Origin: Luteimonas mephitis DSM 12574
GTDB taxonomy: Bacteria; Pseudomonadota; Gammaproteobacteria; Xanthomonadales; Xanthomonadaceae
DNA: 64,000 nucleotides
Assembly: GCF_000422305.1 (NCBI RefSeq)
Contig: NZ_KE383817.1
Coordinates: 316,507 to 380,506, forward strand
Direction: 5' to 3'
Below are positions 54,147 through 63,829 of the stretch, in pieces. The notes under the pieces were generated by a model. The model did no database searches and was not told the origin of the DNA. It worked only from the letters and a program-made list of their open reading frames with translations. Positions within the stretch are counted from its first letter, which is position 1, and each line of letters begins with the position of its first letter. The position numbers and the translations under genes were made by a program.

Positions 54147-55385
54147 TTACAGGAGCGCGTCGATGGCCCTGGCGTAGCGCAACGCAATGGCGTCGCGGTC
54201 GCGGTGGTGGCCGTCGATGACCACGCGCTCGCCGCTCACCACCACTTCTCGCACCATGTTGCGGTTGCCGCTGAAGATCCAGCGGTCGGCGACGTCGTCA
54301 TCCGTGGCGCCGGCGAGGATGGGCGCGGCGGCGTCCAGCACGATGTGGTCACCGTCCGCATCGAATCCGGTCGATCGCGCGCCGCTTGCCGCCACGTCGT
54401 GCAGCAGCGTTTCGCCGACGCTGGTCGAACCGGCGCGCACGGCGATGTTGCGGTGATGGGTGGCCAGGCGCTGGCCGTATTCCAGCCAGCGCAACTCCTC
54501 GACCGGCGACACCGAGATGTGCGAATCCGAGCCGATGCCCCAGGCGCCGCCGGCATCGAGGTAGGCGCGCAGCGGGAACAGGCCGTCGCCGAGGTTGGCC
54601 TCGGTGGTCGGGCAGATCGCCACGGTGGCGCCGCTGGCGGCGATGCCGCGGGTTTCTTCGGGCGTCAGGTGGGTGGCGTGCACCAGCGTCCAGCGCGCGT
54701 CGACGTCGGTGCTGGCCAGCAGCCATTCCACCGGTCGCGCGCCGCGGATCGCGAGGCAGTCCTGCACTTCGCCCAGCTGCTCCGCAATGTGCACGTGCAG
54801 GCGCGCATCGCCGGGCAGCGCCGCGATGACCTCGCGCATGGCATCGGCCGGCACCGCGCGCAGGCTGTGCAGCGCGCAGCCGACGCGCAGGCTGTCGTCC
54901 TGCCCCGCGTGCAGCGATTCGAACAGGCGCAGGTAGGCGTCGACGTCGTGGCCGAAGCGCTTCTGCCGCTCGCCGAGCGCGCGACCGTCGAAGCCGCCGG
55001 TCATGTACAGCACCGGCAGCAGGGTCAGGCGGATGCCGGCGTCGCGCGCGGCGGCGACCAACGCCCGCGACATCGCCGCCGGGTCGGCATAGGGCCGGCC
55101 GTCGGGCGCGTGATGCAGGTAGTGGAACTCGCACACGCTGGTGTAGCCGGCTTCAAGCATCTCGGCATAGAGCTGGGCGGCCACCGCGCGCAGGGTGTCG
55201 GGATCGAAGCGCGCGGCGAAGCGGTACATGGTCTCGCGCCAGGTCCAGAACGAATCCTCCGGATTGGTCTGGCGCTCGGCCATGCCGGCCATGGCCCGCT
55301 GGAAGGCATGCGAATGCAGGTTGGCGATGCCGCGGGCGCGCCAGCCCTCGGGAGTGCGCTGGATCCGGGAGGTGGAGGTCGACAT
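54147..55385 (-). CDS. hutF: Formimidoylglutamate deiminase
   Basis: Converts N-formimino-glutamate to N-formyl-glutamate in histidine degradation. 412 residues from ATG at 55385. Metal and active-site motifs are kept: [17 protein letters not shown], the His in VHIAEQ, HATHLTP and SDSHISVS. The family is about 450 residues; the N-terminal beta strands before the HSH motif are missing and only 51 bases separate it from hutI, so the gene starts short. Divergent from hutI. Confidence 0.93.
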   Translation of the reverse strand: MSTSTSRIQRTPEGWRARGIANLHSHAFQRAMAGMAERQTNPEDSFWTWRETMYRFAARFDPDTLRAVAAQLYAEMLEAGYTSVCEFHYLHHAPDGRPYADPAAMSRALVAAARDAGIRLTLLPVLYMTGGFDGRALGERQKRFGHDVDAYLRLFESLHAGQDDSLRVGCALHSLRAVPADAMREVIAALPGDARLHVHIAEQLGEVQDCLAIRGARPVEWLLASTDVDARWTLVHATHLTPEETRGIAASGATVAICPTTEANLGDGLFPLRAYLDAGGAWGIGSDSHISVSPVEELRWLEYGQRLATHHRNIAVRAGSTSVGETLLHDVAASGARSTGFDADGDHIVLDAAAPILAGATDDDVADRWIFSGNRNMVREVVVSGERVVIDGHHRDRDAIALRYARAIDALL

Positions 55386-55436
55386 GCGGCCATTCTCGCG
55401 CGCCCACGGGCGAAACGCGACGGCTACAATCGGCGC

Positions 55437-56660
55437 ATGGACAAGCCAGGGCATGCGGCCGGGAACGGCCTGATCACCGGCGCGACGCTGGTCACGCTCG
55501 ACGGCGATGCCGGCTACGGCCTGGTCGAGCACGGCGCGCTTGCCTGGCGCGACGGCATCATCCGCTTCGCCGGCCCGTGCGCGCAGCTGCCGGCCGAATT
55601 TTCCGGCGATGCCGTGGATGCCGGCGGCGCCTGCATCACTCCGGGCCTGGTCGACTGCCACACCCACGCCGTTTTCGCCGGCGATCGCGCCGGCGAGTTC
55701 GAGCAGCGCCTGCAGGGCGCGTATTACGAGCAGATCGCGCGCGCCGGCGGCGGCATCGTGTCCACGGTGCGCCACACCCGCGCCGCCAGCGAGGACGACC
55801 TGCTGGCGCAATCGCTGCAGCGCGCGCGCGCGCTGCTCGCCGACGGCGTGACCACGCTGGAGATCAAGTCCGGCTACGGCCTGGACTTCCACAACGAACG
55901 CAAGATGCTGCGCGTCGCGCGCCGGATCGGCGACGAACTCGGCATCCAGGTGCGCACCACTTTCCTCGGCGCCCACGCACTGCCGCCGGAGTTCGCCGGC
56001 GATCCCGATGGCTACATCGATGCGGTCGTGGAATGGCTGCCGCGGCTGCATGCCGAAGGGCTGGTGGACGCGGTGGATGCGTTCTGCGAGCGCATCGCCT
56101 TCACGCCCGGGCAGACGCGACGGGTGTTCGAGGCGGCGCGCGCGCTGGGGCTTCCAGTCAAGCTGCATGCGGACCAGCTCAGCGACAGCCACGGCGCGGC
56201 GCTGGTGGCGGAATTCGGCGGCCTGTCGGCCGACCACGTCGAACACACGTCGGTGGCGGGAGTCGCGGCGATGGCAGCGGCCGGCACGGTCGCGGTGCTG
56301 CTGCCGGGCGCGTTCCACGTGCTGCGCGAGACACACCTGCCGCCGCTGGGCGAGTTCCGTGCGCGGCACGTGCCGATGGCGGTCGCCACCGACTGCAATC
56401 CCGGCACGTCGCCGCTGCTGTCGCTGCGCCAGGCGATGCAGCTGGCCTGCACCCATTTCCGGCTCACGCCCGAGGAAGCGCTGCGCGGCGCGACGGCCAA
56501 CGGCGCGCGCGCGCTCGGACTCGGCGATCGCGGCGCGCTGCGTGCCGGCATGCGCGCGGATTTCGTGCATTGGCGCGTTCGCCAGCCAGCGGAGCTTTGT
56601 TACTGGCTGGGTGGATCGCTGGCTGCGGCGGTGTACGCTGGCGGCCGACGGATTGCCTGA
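55437..56660 (+). CDS. hutI: Imidazolonepropionase
   Basis: Third step of histidine degradation. 407 residues from ATG at 55437, full length. Metal ligands in [19 protein letters not shown] and [23 protein letters not shown] is also family-typical. Shares a 51-base divergent promoter region with hutF, so both are likely controlled together. Confidence 0.96.
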   Translation: MDKPGHAAGNGLITGATLVTLDGDAGYGLVEHGALAWRDGIIRFAGPCAQLPAEFSGDAVDAGGACITPGLVDCHTHAVFAGDRAGEFEQRLQGAYYEQIARAGGGIVSTVRHTRAASEDDLLAQSLQRARALLADGVTTLEIKSGYGLDFHNERKMLRVARRIGDELGIQVRTTFLGAHALPPEFAGDPDGYIDAVVEWLPRLHAEGLVDAVDAFCERIAFTPGQTRRVFEAARALGLPVKLHADQLSDSHGAALVAEFGGLSADHVEHTSVAGVAAMAAAGTVAVLLPGAFHVLRETHLPPLGEFRARHVPMAVATDCNPGTSPLLSLRQAMQLACTHFRLTPEEALRGATANGARALGLGDRGALRAGMRADFVHWRVRQPAELCYWLGGSLAAAVYAGGRRIA

Positions 56661-56666
56661 CCCCTG

Positions 56667-56771
56667 CAGGAGCGGCTTGGGCCGCGAGCTCCGGTTTCTC
56701 CTGCAGACTGTTTGAAGGATCGCGGCTGGAGCTGCGCCTGCTTCAAAAACTCGCGGCCCAAGCCGCTCCTG
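56667..56771. repeat. GGAGCGGCTTGGGCCGCGAG inverted repeat
   Basis: Perfect 22-bp inverted arms (56667-56688 and 56750-56771) around 61 bases that hold a further GCGGCTGGAGC part. Same family as 62221-62306 and 10160. It lies between hutI and the dipeptidase. Confidence 0.8.
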
Positions 56772-56800
56772 CAAATTCCCTGCCCGTGCCGGAGACCTCC

Positions 56801-58009
56801 ATGCATCGCACCCTGTCTGTCCTGCTGCTCGCCATCGTTCCCACGTTCGCATCCGCGCAGGCCACCGACGCCGCGCGCGCGCTGGCGCAGGACGCGGTCA
56901 TCGTCGACACACACATCGATGCACCCGGCATGCTGATGGACGGCTGGATGGATCTGGGCAAGGAGGCAAAGGGTCGCGAGTTCGATTATCCGAAGGCGCG
57001 CGCCGGCGGCCTGGATGTCGCCTTCATGTCGATCTACACCTCGCCGAAGCAGGACGACGATGGCACCGCATGGCAGGTCGCCAACGAAATGATCGATGCG
57101 GTCGAGGCGCTGGCCCAGCGCCACCCGGACAAGTTCGCGCTGCTGCGCTCGCCGAAGAACGTCGACACCCTGCGCCAGGGCAATCGCGTGCTGCTGCCGC
57201 TGGGCATGGAGAACGGCGCGCCGATCGGCGACGACATCAAGAACGTGCAGTTTTTCTTCGACCGCGGCGTGCGCTACATCACCCTCGCCCACAGCGCGGC
57301 CAACCGCATCGCCGATTCGTCGTACGCGATCGAGCGCAAGTGGCACGGCCTGAGCCCGTTCGGCAGGCAGGTGGTGGCCGAGATGAACCGGCTGGGGATC
57401 ATGGTCGACGTCTCGCACATCTCGGACGAATCGGCGCGCGAGGCGATCGCGCTCAGCACGGTGCCGGTGATTGCCAGCCACTCAGCGTTCCGCCATTTCA
57501 CCCCGGACTTCGAGCGCAACATCAGCGACGAACTGGCCGTGGCGATCGCCGACAAGGGCGGCGTGGTGCAGATCCCGTTCGGTACCGCGTTCGTCGACCC
57601 GAAGGGCGCGGCCGACACACAGGCGCACTTCCGCGCGATCAATGATTTCAACCAGCGCAACGCGAAGCTCAAGGCCGCCGGCCAGCCGCTGGAAAGCGAG
57701 GAGGCCTTCGACAAGGCTTGGGCCGCCGCCCATCCGGCGCCGGTCACGCAGATCGACGCGGTGCTCGACCAGGTCGACTACGCGGTGAAGCTGATCGGCG
57801 TCGACCACGTCGGCATCGGCTCGGACTTCGACGGCGTCGGCGGCGAGTTGCCGCAGGGCCTGCTGACCGCGGCCGACTACCCGAACCTGGTCGCCGGCCT
57901 GCAGGCGCGCGAGTACAAGGACGACGACATCCGCAAGATCCTCGGCGGCAACCTGCTGCGCGCGTGGGCGGCGATCGAGGCCGGCGCGGAGCACGTCACG
58001 GCCCGCTGA
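56801..58009 (+). CDS. Membrane dipeptidase (M19 family)
   Basis: 402 residues from ATG at 56801 with GGAG. Signal peptide (MHRTLSVLLLAIVPTFASA). Zinc-site motifs VDTHIDAPG, SHSAFR and VGIGSDFDGVGG, and the conserved ITLAHSAANRIADSS. Secreted peptidase acting on dipeptides in the periplasm. Stands alone before a terminator. Confidence 0.93.
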   Translation: MHRTLSVLLLAIVPTFASAQATDAARALAQDAVIVDTHIDAPGMLMDGWMDLGKEAKGREFDYPKARAGGLDVAFMSIYTSPKQDDDGTAWQVANEMIDAVEALAQRHPDKFALLRSPKNVDTLRQGNRVLLPLGMENGAPIGDDIKNVQFFFDRGVRYITLAHSAANRIADSSYAIERKWHGLSPFGRQVVAEMNRLGIMVDVSHISDESAREAIALSTVPVIASHSAFRHFTPDFERNISDELAVAIADKGGVVQIPFGTAFVDPKGAADTQAHFRAINDFNQRNAKLKAAGQPLESEEAFDKAWAAAHPAPVTQIDAVLDQVDYAVKLIGVDHVGIGSDFDGVGGELPQGLLTAADYPNLVAGLQAREYKDDDIRKILGGNLLRAWAAIEAGAEHVTAR

Positions 58010-58061
58010 TTCCTTCTAGCCTCCACGGAAACAGCCTCCCGCGCCCGAAGGCCGCGCATGA

Positions 58062-58089
58062 GAAAGCCCCGCTTCCGGCGGGGCTTTCC
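58062..58089. terminator. Bidirectional terminator
   Basis: GAAAGCCCCGC-TTCC-GGCGGGGCTTTC, a strong hairpin with A/T runs on both sides, between the convergent dipeptidase and bTHX genes. Confidence 0.85.
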
Positions 58090-58113
58090 ATCACACCGGC
58101 GCCGGGCCGGTGC

Positions 58114-58305
58114 CTACTCCTTGACGACGGTCTTCTTCGCCACGACCTTCTTCGCCGGTGCCTTGGTCGCGGTCTTCGCCGCGGCCTTCTTCGCCACCGG
58201 TGCCGAAGCCGCGCCCGCGGCCTTCTTGGTCACCTGCGAACGGGCGTTGCCGTAGCTGGAGTTGTAGCGCTTGCCCTTGGCGGTCTTGCGGTCGCCCTTG
58301 CCCAT
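58114..58305 (-). CDS. Ribosomal protein bTHX (30S) with Ala/Lys tail
   Basis: 63 residues. The N-terminal 25 (MGKGDRKTAKGKRYNSSYGN) match bTHX, a small 30S protein. The rest is a repeat-like Ala/Lys tail (KKAAAKTATKAPAKKVVAKK) like histone H1-type proteins, so it may bind RNA or DNA more widely. Confidence 0.85.
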   Translation of the reverse strand: MGKGDRKTAKGKRYNSSYGNARSQVTKKAAGAASAPVAKKAAAKTATKAPAKKVVAKKTVVKE

Positions 58306-58522
58306 CTCGTGCTCCTGGATTCGTGATCTTTCGGAATGTCGATCGCGCCGCGCGCGAGGGCGGCGATTCTACCACGCGCGGTGGCGCAGCCTGCGGCCTG
58401 ATCCGTCTGGAGGAAAGCCTCCCGGCCAGGGGACGCCCCGAAGGGGCGGGGCGTGGAAGCACGAAGCGGGACCCGAAACATGCGAAGCGCATTTCAGGAT
58501 TGGACCACTGCGGAGCACTGGT
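58306..58522. other. Hairpin-rich gap
   Basis: No gene. It contains hairpins such as CGCCCCGAAGGGGCG near 58434 and CCACTGCGGAGCACTGG near 58504, the latter a palindrome directly after the MerC gene on the minus strand. Confidence 0.4.
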
Positions 58523-58921
58523 TCAATGCGCGCAGCTGGCGTCGTGCACGTGCCGCAGGTTGAGCAGGTGGGCGATGCCGATCAGGGTGCCGCCCAGGGT
58601 CATCACCGCCGCGTGCAGCGCCAGCGAACCGTGGTGCCAGGGCCCGTAGAGCAATCCGGTCCACAGCAGGACCAGCCCGGCCAGCAGCACGCCCAGCGCG
58701 CGGATCCGCCGGTGGCGACGATAGCCGTAGACCAGGCTGAAGATACCCACCGACGTGGCGAACATGACGAACGCCATTTCGAAACCGTCGCCCAGCCACG
58801 CCGAGAGCCCCAGCGAGGGGATCGCCGCCAGCAGCAGCGGCAGTAGTGCGCAGTGGATGGCGCAGACGAGCGACCCGGTGGCACCGAAGCGGTCGAGGAA
58901 GGCGTGGAGGCTGGGATTCAT
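58523..58921 (-). CDS. MerC-domain membrane protein
   Basis: 132 residues from ATG at 58921. Four membrane helices with the MerC metal motif CAIHCALLPLLL in helix 1 and a His-rich tail (LRHVHDASCAH). MerC proteins carry mercury; its place beside a Zur-box palindrome and a ZnuD-like receptor suggests a role in zinc or another metal instead. Confidence 0.8.
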   Translation of the reverse strand: MNPSLHAFLDRFGATGSLVCAIHCALLPLLLAAIPSLGLSAWLGDGFEMAFVMFATSVGIFSLVYGYRRHRRIRALGVLLAGLVLLWTGLLYGPWHHGSLALHAAVMTLGGTLIGIAHLLNLRHVHDASCAH

Positions 58922-58965
58922 GGGCGGGGAATCATGACTTGCGGCAGGGCGGTTGTCTCGAATTG

Positions 58966-58981
58966 ATATGTTATAACATAT
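58966..58981. promoter_or_regulatory. Likely Zur box
   Basis: Perfect 16-bp palindrome ATATGTTATAACATAT, extended to GATATGTTATAACATATTTC. It matches the known gammaproteobacterial Zur consensus (GTTATA core with inverted flanks). It lies between the divergent MerC-like and TonB-receptor genes, 30 bases before the receptor start. Confidence 0.75.
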
Positions 58982-59010
58982 TTCCTCGTATCTCCCTGCC
59001 CGATTCTCCA

Positions 59011-61125
59011 ATGCCCTTTACCCTCCACCTGCCGGCACCCACTCTCGCCCTCGCCCTCTCCGCGGCGCTGTTTCCAGCCGCCACGCTCGCCGCGCCGGTC
59101 GATGCCGGCTCGCCAGCCGCCGCCACGGCGGCCGCAATCCCGGCCGCGGCCGGCGATTCCGCCGACGGCGGCACCCCGCCGCCCAGCGACTCCCGCCACG
59201 CCGAAGCTGCCGGCGCGGGACGCCACGTCAAGGACCTCGATTCGGTCGTGGTCACCGCCAGCCCGCTGCGCGACACCGCCGCGGAGCTGAGCAAGCCGAC
59301 CGACGTGCTGGCCGGCGAACGCCTCGACGAGAACCGCGCCTCGAGTCTGGGCGAGACGATTTCCAGCATCCCCGGCGTGCAGAGCTCCAACTTCGGCCCG
59401 GGCGTGGGTCGGCCGATCCTGCGCGGCCTCGATGGTCCGCGCGTGGAGGTGCTCAGTGGCGGCATGTCGTCGGCGGACGCGTCGACCGTCAGCCAGGACC
59501 ACTCACCGGCGATCGAACCCTTCCTCGCCGACCAGATCGAAGTGCTCAAGGGCCCGTCCACCCTGCTCTACGGCACCGGCGCGATCGGCGGCGTGGTCAA
59601 CGTGGTCGACGGCCGCATCCCGGAACATGCGATCGATGGCGGCTTCAGCGGCCGCGCCGAGATGCGCTTCTCCGGCGGAGACCAGGACGGCACCACCGGC
59701 ATGGTGCGCGTCGACGGCGGCAACGAGCGCTTCGCGCTGCACGCCGATGCGGTGTATCGCAACGCCAGGGACTACGACACGCCGGAAGGCCGGCAGGCGA
59801 ACTCCTTCATCGACACCCGGTCCGGCGCGATCGGCGGCTCGCTGCTCGGCGACTGGGGCTTCGTCGGCGTCTCCGCGTCGCGCTTCGAGGACGACTACGG
59901 CAACCCCGGCGAAGCCGGTGACCTCGCCAACGGCGAGCGCGGCGTGTACCTGCAGCTGCGCCAAGACCGTTACGAACTCAAGGGCGGCCTCACGGACCTT
60001 TGGGGCGCCGGCAGCGGCCTGCGCTACAGCGTCGGCCACACCGATTACCGGCACGTCGAGTTCGAAGGCGACGCCCCCGGCACCGTCTTCGACAAGACCG
60101 CCAGCGAAGGCCGCGTCGAGGCGTCGTACGACGCCGGCAACGGCTGGAAGGGTGCGGTCGGCGTGCAAGGCAGCGACAGTACCTTCGCCGCGGTCGGCGA
60201 AGAGGCTTTCGTGCCGAAGACCGCGACGCGCGAACTCGGCGTGTTCGGCGTCGCGCGCAGGTCGTGGGAGGAATTCCAGCTCGACCTCGGCGCGCGCATC
60301 GACCAGGTGGAATCCGATCCGGAAGACTTGGAAAGCCGGGATTTCAAGCCGATGAGCCTGTCGATTGCAGGTGGCTGGAAGATCAACGCGCGCTGGCGCC
60401 TGACCGCCAGCTTCGACCACTCCGAGCGTGCGCCGGCCGAGGAGGAGCTGTTCGCCAACGGCCCCCACCTTGCCACCCTTGCCTACGAAATCGGCAACAC
60501 CGGTCTCGACAAGGAGGCTGCCAACCAGTTCGAGGCCGGCGTGCAGTACCGCTCCGGTTTCGTCGACGCGAAGGTGTCGGCCTATTACAACCGCTTCAGG
60601 AATTTCATCCATCTCGTCGACACCGGCGAGCAGTGGCATTTCGACGAACAGGACGAGCCGCTGCCGATCCGGGAGTGGTCGCAGCGTGATGCGACGTTCC
60701 GCGGCCTCGAGGGCGAAGCGACCTTCCACCTCGCCGACGGCGACCGCGGGCGCTGGGACCTGCGCGTGTTCGGCGACACCGTGCGCGCGTCACTGGCCGA
60801 CGGCGGTGGCAACGTGCCGCGCATTGCCCCCTCCCGGCTCGGCGCGCAGCTGCGCTGGGAAAGCAGCGGCTGGCGTGCGTCGCTGGGCGCCACCCGCTAC
60901 GCGAAGCAGGACAAGGTGGCGGCCAACGAGACGGCGACGGCCGGTTACACGCTGGTCGATGCACACGCTGCCTACCACTTCGACAGCGGGCGTTTTGGCT
61001 GGGAACTGTTCGTCGACGGCAGCAACCTCGGCGACCAGGTCGCGCGCGTGCATACCTCGTTCCTGAAGGACGTCGTGGCGCTGCCGGGCCGCAGCTTCAA
61101 CGCGGGCGTGCGGGTGTTCTTCTGA
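59011..61125 (+). CDS. TonB-dependent receptor, ZnuD-like
   Basis: 704 residues from ATG at 59011. Signal peptide, an N-terminal Ala-rich part with a DSVVVTASPLRD TonB box-type start, then a plug (GRPILRGLDGPRVEVLSGGM, DHSPAIEPFLADQIEVLKGP) and a 22-strand-like barrel ending in aromatic VRVFF. The plug wording is typical of the ZnuD zinc receptor group. It should bring zinc or zinc chelates across the outer membrane, repressed by Zur at high zinc. Confidence 0.88.
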   Translation: MPFTLHLPAPTLALALSAALFPAATLAAPVDAGSPAAATAAAIPAAAGDSADGGTPPPSDSRHAEAAGAGRHVKDLDSVVVTASPLRDTAAELSKPTDVLAGERLDENRASSLGETISSIPGVQSSNFGPGVGRPILRGLDGPRVEVLSGGMSSADASTVSQDHSPAIEPFLADQIEVLKGPSTLLYGTGAIGGVVNVVDGRIPEHAIDGGFSGRAEMRFSGGDQDGTTGMVRVDGGNERFALHADAVYRNARDYDTPEGRQANSFIDTRSGAIGGSLLGDWGFVGVSASRFEDDYGNPGEAGDLANGERGVYLQLRQDRYELKGGLTDLWGAGSGLRYSVGHTDYRHVEFEGDAPGTVFDKTASEGRVEASYDAGNGWKGAVGVQGSDSTFAAVGEEAFVPKTATRELGVFGVARRSWEEFQLDLGARIDQVESDPEDLESRDFKPMSLSIAGGWKINARWRLTASFDHSERAPAEEELFANGPHLATLAYEIGNTGLDKEAANQFEAGVQYRSGFVDAKVSAYYNRFRNFIHLVDTGEQWHFDEQDEPLPIREWSQRDATFRGLEGEATFHLADGDRGRWDLRVFGDTVRASLADGGGNVPRIAPSRLGAQLRWESSGWRASLGATRYAKQDKVAANETATAGYTLVDAHAAYHFDSGRFGWELFVDGSNLGDQVARVHTSFLKDVVALPGRSFNAGVRVFF

Positions 61126-61135
61126 CCCGCATGCG

Positions 61136-61666
61136 TCAGCGCAGTGCGCGCCGCATGCAGCGCGCACCGGCGCCATAGCAGTCCAAGGCGCGGGTACTCG
61201 AAACCGGCAGCGCGCAGTAAGCCAGCCGCGACCAGTACGCCTCCGCACCCGGCACCGCGACCAGTTCGCTGTGCGACAGCCCCGCGGCGCGCCCGGCCGC
61301 CTCGGCTGCTTCGACCAGGCGCCGGCCAAGCCCGCGGCCGCGGGTCGCCGCAGCGACCGACAGGTCGTGGATGTACAGCACCCGCTCGCCTTCGCCCGAC
61401 GGCGGCGACAGCACGGTATCCACGGGCGGGGGCGAACCGGCATGCCAGGGATGCGCCAGCACATAGCCCTGCAACGCGTCGTCCGAGAACGCGCCCAGGC
61501 AAGTCGCTGCGCCGATCGACATGCGGCTGGCGAACGCGGCCGCGCCATCGCGCAGAGACTGCACGTAGCTCAGGTCCTGCAACGCAAGCGCGGCGTCGAG
61601 GTCGCTCGCAGCAAGCGGGCGGATGAGCCAGCCGTGCACGCCAGCCACGGACGCGGCACCCGTCAC
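61136..61666 (-). CDS. GNAT N-acetyltransferase
   Basis: 176 residues from GTG at 61666, overlapping the zur stop (GTGA). GNAT motif A near residue 100: LYIHDLSVAAATRGRGLGRR, the acetyl-CoA loop, then EAYWSRLAYCALP. The target is unknown. It is coupled to zur, so it may be under zinc control. Confidence 0.9.
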   Translation of the reverse strand: MTGAASVAGVHGWLIRPLAASDLDAALALQDLSYVQSLRDGAAAFASRMSIGAATCLGAFSDDALQGYVLAHPWHAGSPPPVDTVLSPPSGEGERVLYIHDLSVAAATRGRGLGRRLVEAAEAAGRAAGLSHSELVAVPGAEAYWSRLAYCALPVSSTRALDCYGAGARCMRRALR

Positions 61667-62172
61667 GCGGACGCCGCGGCGGCGCAGCGCGCGCAGAGGC
61701 CGTGCACTTCCAGCGTCTGCGCCTGCGGCTGGAAGCCGAGCGACTTCGCGCGCTGCTCGAGCTGCGCGACAACGTCGAGGTCCTCGAGTTCGACCGCCGA
61801 ATGGCAGCAGTCGCAGATCAGGAACGGCACCGAATGCTGCGCGGTGCTCGGATGGTGGCAGGCGACGAAGGCGTTGACCGATTCGAGCTTGTGGATGAAG
61901 CCGTTGGCGAGCAGGAAATCGAGCGCGCGATAGACCGTCGGCGGCGCGGCGGCACCCGCGTTTTCGCCATCGATGCTGTTGCCTGCACGGATCAGTTCCA
62001 GCAGGTCGTAGGCCTTGATCGGCTGGCCCGCATCAGCGACCAGGCCGAGCACGCGCGCACGGATCGGCGTCAGCCGCAGGCCGCGTTCGTGGCAGGCACG
62101 CTCGACCGCCGCGACGAAGCCTTCGGCGTCGTGGACATGATGCTTGGGATCGGTGCAGGCGTGCCTGGGCAT
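61663..62172 (-). CDS. zur: Zinc uptake regulator Zur (Fur family)
   Basis: 169 residues from ATG at 62172. Winged helix (RLTPIRARVLGLVADAGQPI, PPTVYRALDFLLANGFIHKL), then the zinc sites: VACHHPSTAQHS, the CxxC pair FLICDCCHSAVELEDLD and CARC near the end. This Cys pattern is Zur rather than Fur. Likely represses the MerC-like and TonB-receptor genes at the palindrome 58966-58981. Confidence 0.93.
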   Translation of the reverse strand: MPRHACTDPKHHVHDAEGFVAAVERACHERGLRLTPIRARVLGLVADAGQPIKAYDLLELIRAGNSIDGENAGAAAPPTVYRALDFLLANGFIHKLESVNAFVACHHPSTAQHSVPFLICDCCHSAVELEDLDVVAQLEQRAKSLGFQPQAQTLEVHGLCARCAAAASA

Positions 62173-62220
62173 GACCAGATGATGATGGCGTTGATCGGGG
62201 GACTCAAGCCCGCAGCCCTG

Positions 62221-62306
62221 CAGGAGCGGCGTTCCTTGCAGGAGCGGCGCATGGCTGCGAGCTTTTCCATGTCCGTCGAAAAGCTCGCGGCCATGGGCCG
62301 CTCCTG
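62221..62306. repeat. CAGGAGCGGC inverted repeat between gltX and zur
   Basis: 29-bp arms (62239-62267, 62278-62306) with two mismatches, plus a lone CAGGAGCGGC at 62221-62230. Same family as 56667-56771. Confidence 0.75.
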
Positions 62307-62326
62307 CGAAGGCTGAAGCCGAGCGC

Positions 62327-63736
62327 CTAGCCGGCTTCTGCAGGAATCTTCGCGATTGCAGCGTCGATGCGCACCAGCGCTTCGTCGCGGCCGGCCAGGT
62401 AAATCGTGTGCGCGATGTCCGGACTGACCTGTGTGCCGGTGATCGCCACGCGCAGCGGCTGCGCGACCTTGCCCATGCCCAGGCCCGACGCTTCGACCGT
62501 TGCGTGGAAGGCGCCGTCGATGCCTTCGACCGTCCATGCCTGCAGCGCGCCCAGGCGCTCGCGCATGTCGCGCAGCGGTGCGGCAGCCTCGGGCTTGAGA
62601 TGCTTGGCCACGGCCTTCTCGTCGTAGTGTTCCAGCGGCCGGTACCAGACCACCGCGCGCTCGGCCATGTCCTTGAGCGTCTGCACGCGGTCGCGCAGTG
62701 CGACCACGACGTCGGCGGGCGCGGGACCATTGGACAGATCGCAGCCGGCCTGCTGCAGGTGCCACTCGAGGTGCTTCGCCACCGCCGCCGGATCGTCGCT
62801 CTTGAGGTACTGCTGGTTGAGCCAGCCGAGCTTGGCCGGATCCAGCCGCGAGGCCTTGGCGTTGACGTCGCGCAGGTCGAACAGCGACTGCATTTCGGTG
62901 ATCGAGAAGATCTCCTGGTCGCCATGCGACCAGCCCAGCCGCACCAGGTAGTTGAGCAGCGCGTGCGGCAGGTAACCGGCGTCGCGGTACTGCATCACGT
63001 CGGCCGCGCCGGTGCGCTTGGACAGCTTGGCGCCGTGCTCGTCGAGGATCATCGGCAGGTGCGCGAACTGGGGCACCTGCGCGCCAAGCGCGCGGTAGAT
63101 GTTGATCTGGCGCGGGGTGTTGTTGACGTGGTCGTCGCCGCGCACCACGTCGGTGATCTGCATGTCGAGGTCGTCGACGACCACGGCGAAGTTGTAGGTC
63201 GGATAGCCGTCGGGACGGAAGATCACCAGGTCGTCGAGTTCGGCGTTGGCGATCTCGATCCGGCCCTTGACCTTGTCGTCCCAGGCAACGACGCCGTCGA
63301 GCGGGTTCTTCAGGCGGATCACGCGGTTGGGATCATCGCGGCGCGGCGCGCCCTGCTCGCGATAGGCACCGTTGTAGCGCGGCTTGTCGCCCTTCGCCAT
63401 CGCCGCCTCGCGCATCGCGTCGAGCTCTTCCTTCGACTCGTAGGCGTAATACGCGTGGCCGGAGGCGACCAGCTGCTCGGCGACCTCGCGGTAGCGATCG
63501 ACGCGCTGCGTCTGGTAGACCGGGCCTTCGTCGTAATCCAGCCCGAGCCAGTCCATCGCTTCGAGGATCGCGTCGATGGCTTCCTGCGTGCTGCGCTCGC
63601 GGTCGGTGTCCTCGATCCGCAGGATGAACTGCCCGCCGCGGCGGCGCGCCTCAAGCCAGCAGTACAGCGCGGTGCGCGCGCCGCCGATATGCAGGTAGCC
63701 GGTGGGACTGGGGGCGAAGCGGGTGCGGCAGGCCAT
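62327..63736 (-). CDS. gltX: Glutamate--tRNA ligase
   Basis: Charges tRNA-Glu. 469 residues, full length. HIGH-type motif [14 protein letters not shown] at residues 9-22 and KMSKS-type motif KLSKRTGA. No zinc-binding Cys cluster is obvious. Stands alone, followed by the repeat and zur. Confidence 0.97.
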   Translation of the reverse strand: MACRTRFAPSPTGYLHIGGARTALYCWLEARRRGGQFILRIEDTDRERSTQEAIDAILEAMDWLGLDYDEGPVYQTQRVDRYREVAEQLVASGHAYYAYESKEELDAMREAAMAKGDKPRYNGAYREQGAPRRDDPNRVIRLKNPLDGVVAWDDKVKGRIEIANAELDDLVIFRPDGYPTYNFAVVVDDLDMQITDVVRGDDHVNNTPRQINIYRALGAQVPQFAHLPMILDEHGAKLSKRTGAADVMQYRDAGYLPHALLNYLVRLGWSHGDQEIFSITEMQSLFDLRDVNAKASRLDPAKLGWLNQQYLKSDDPAAVAKHLEWHLQQAGCDLSNGPAPADVVVALRDRVQTLKDMAERAVVWYRPLEHYDEKAVAKHLKPEAAAPLRDMRERLGALQAWTVEGIDGAFHATVEASGLGMGKVAQPLRVAITGTQVSPDIAHTIYLAGRDEALVRIDAAIAKIPAEAG

Positions 63737-63829
63737 GTCGGGTCGCTGTTGGCGGAAACCCGTGATTTTAGCGCGGCCGGCCGCCCGGACCAGTCCGCGC
63801 CATGGATTCCGCGCCGTGACCTCCGCGGG

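Noticed and set aside
55386..56852. Long N-terminal extension of hutF on the minus strand
   Set aside because: It would cover hutI on the other strand; the composition is that of a shadow frame and it ends in no known HutF sequence.
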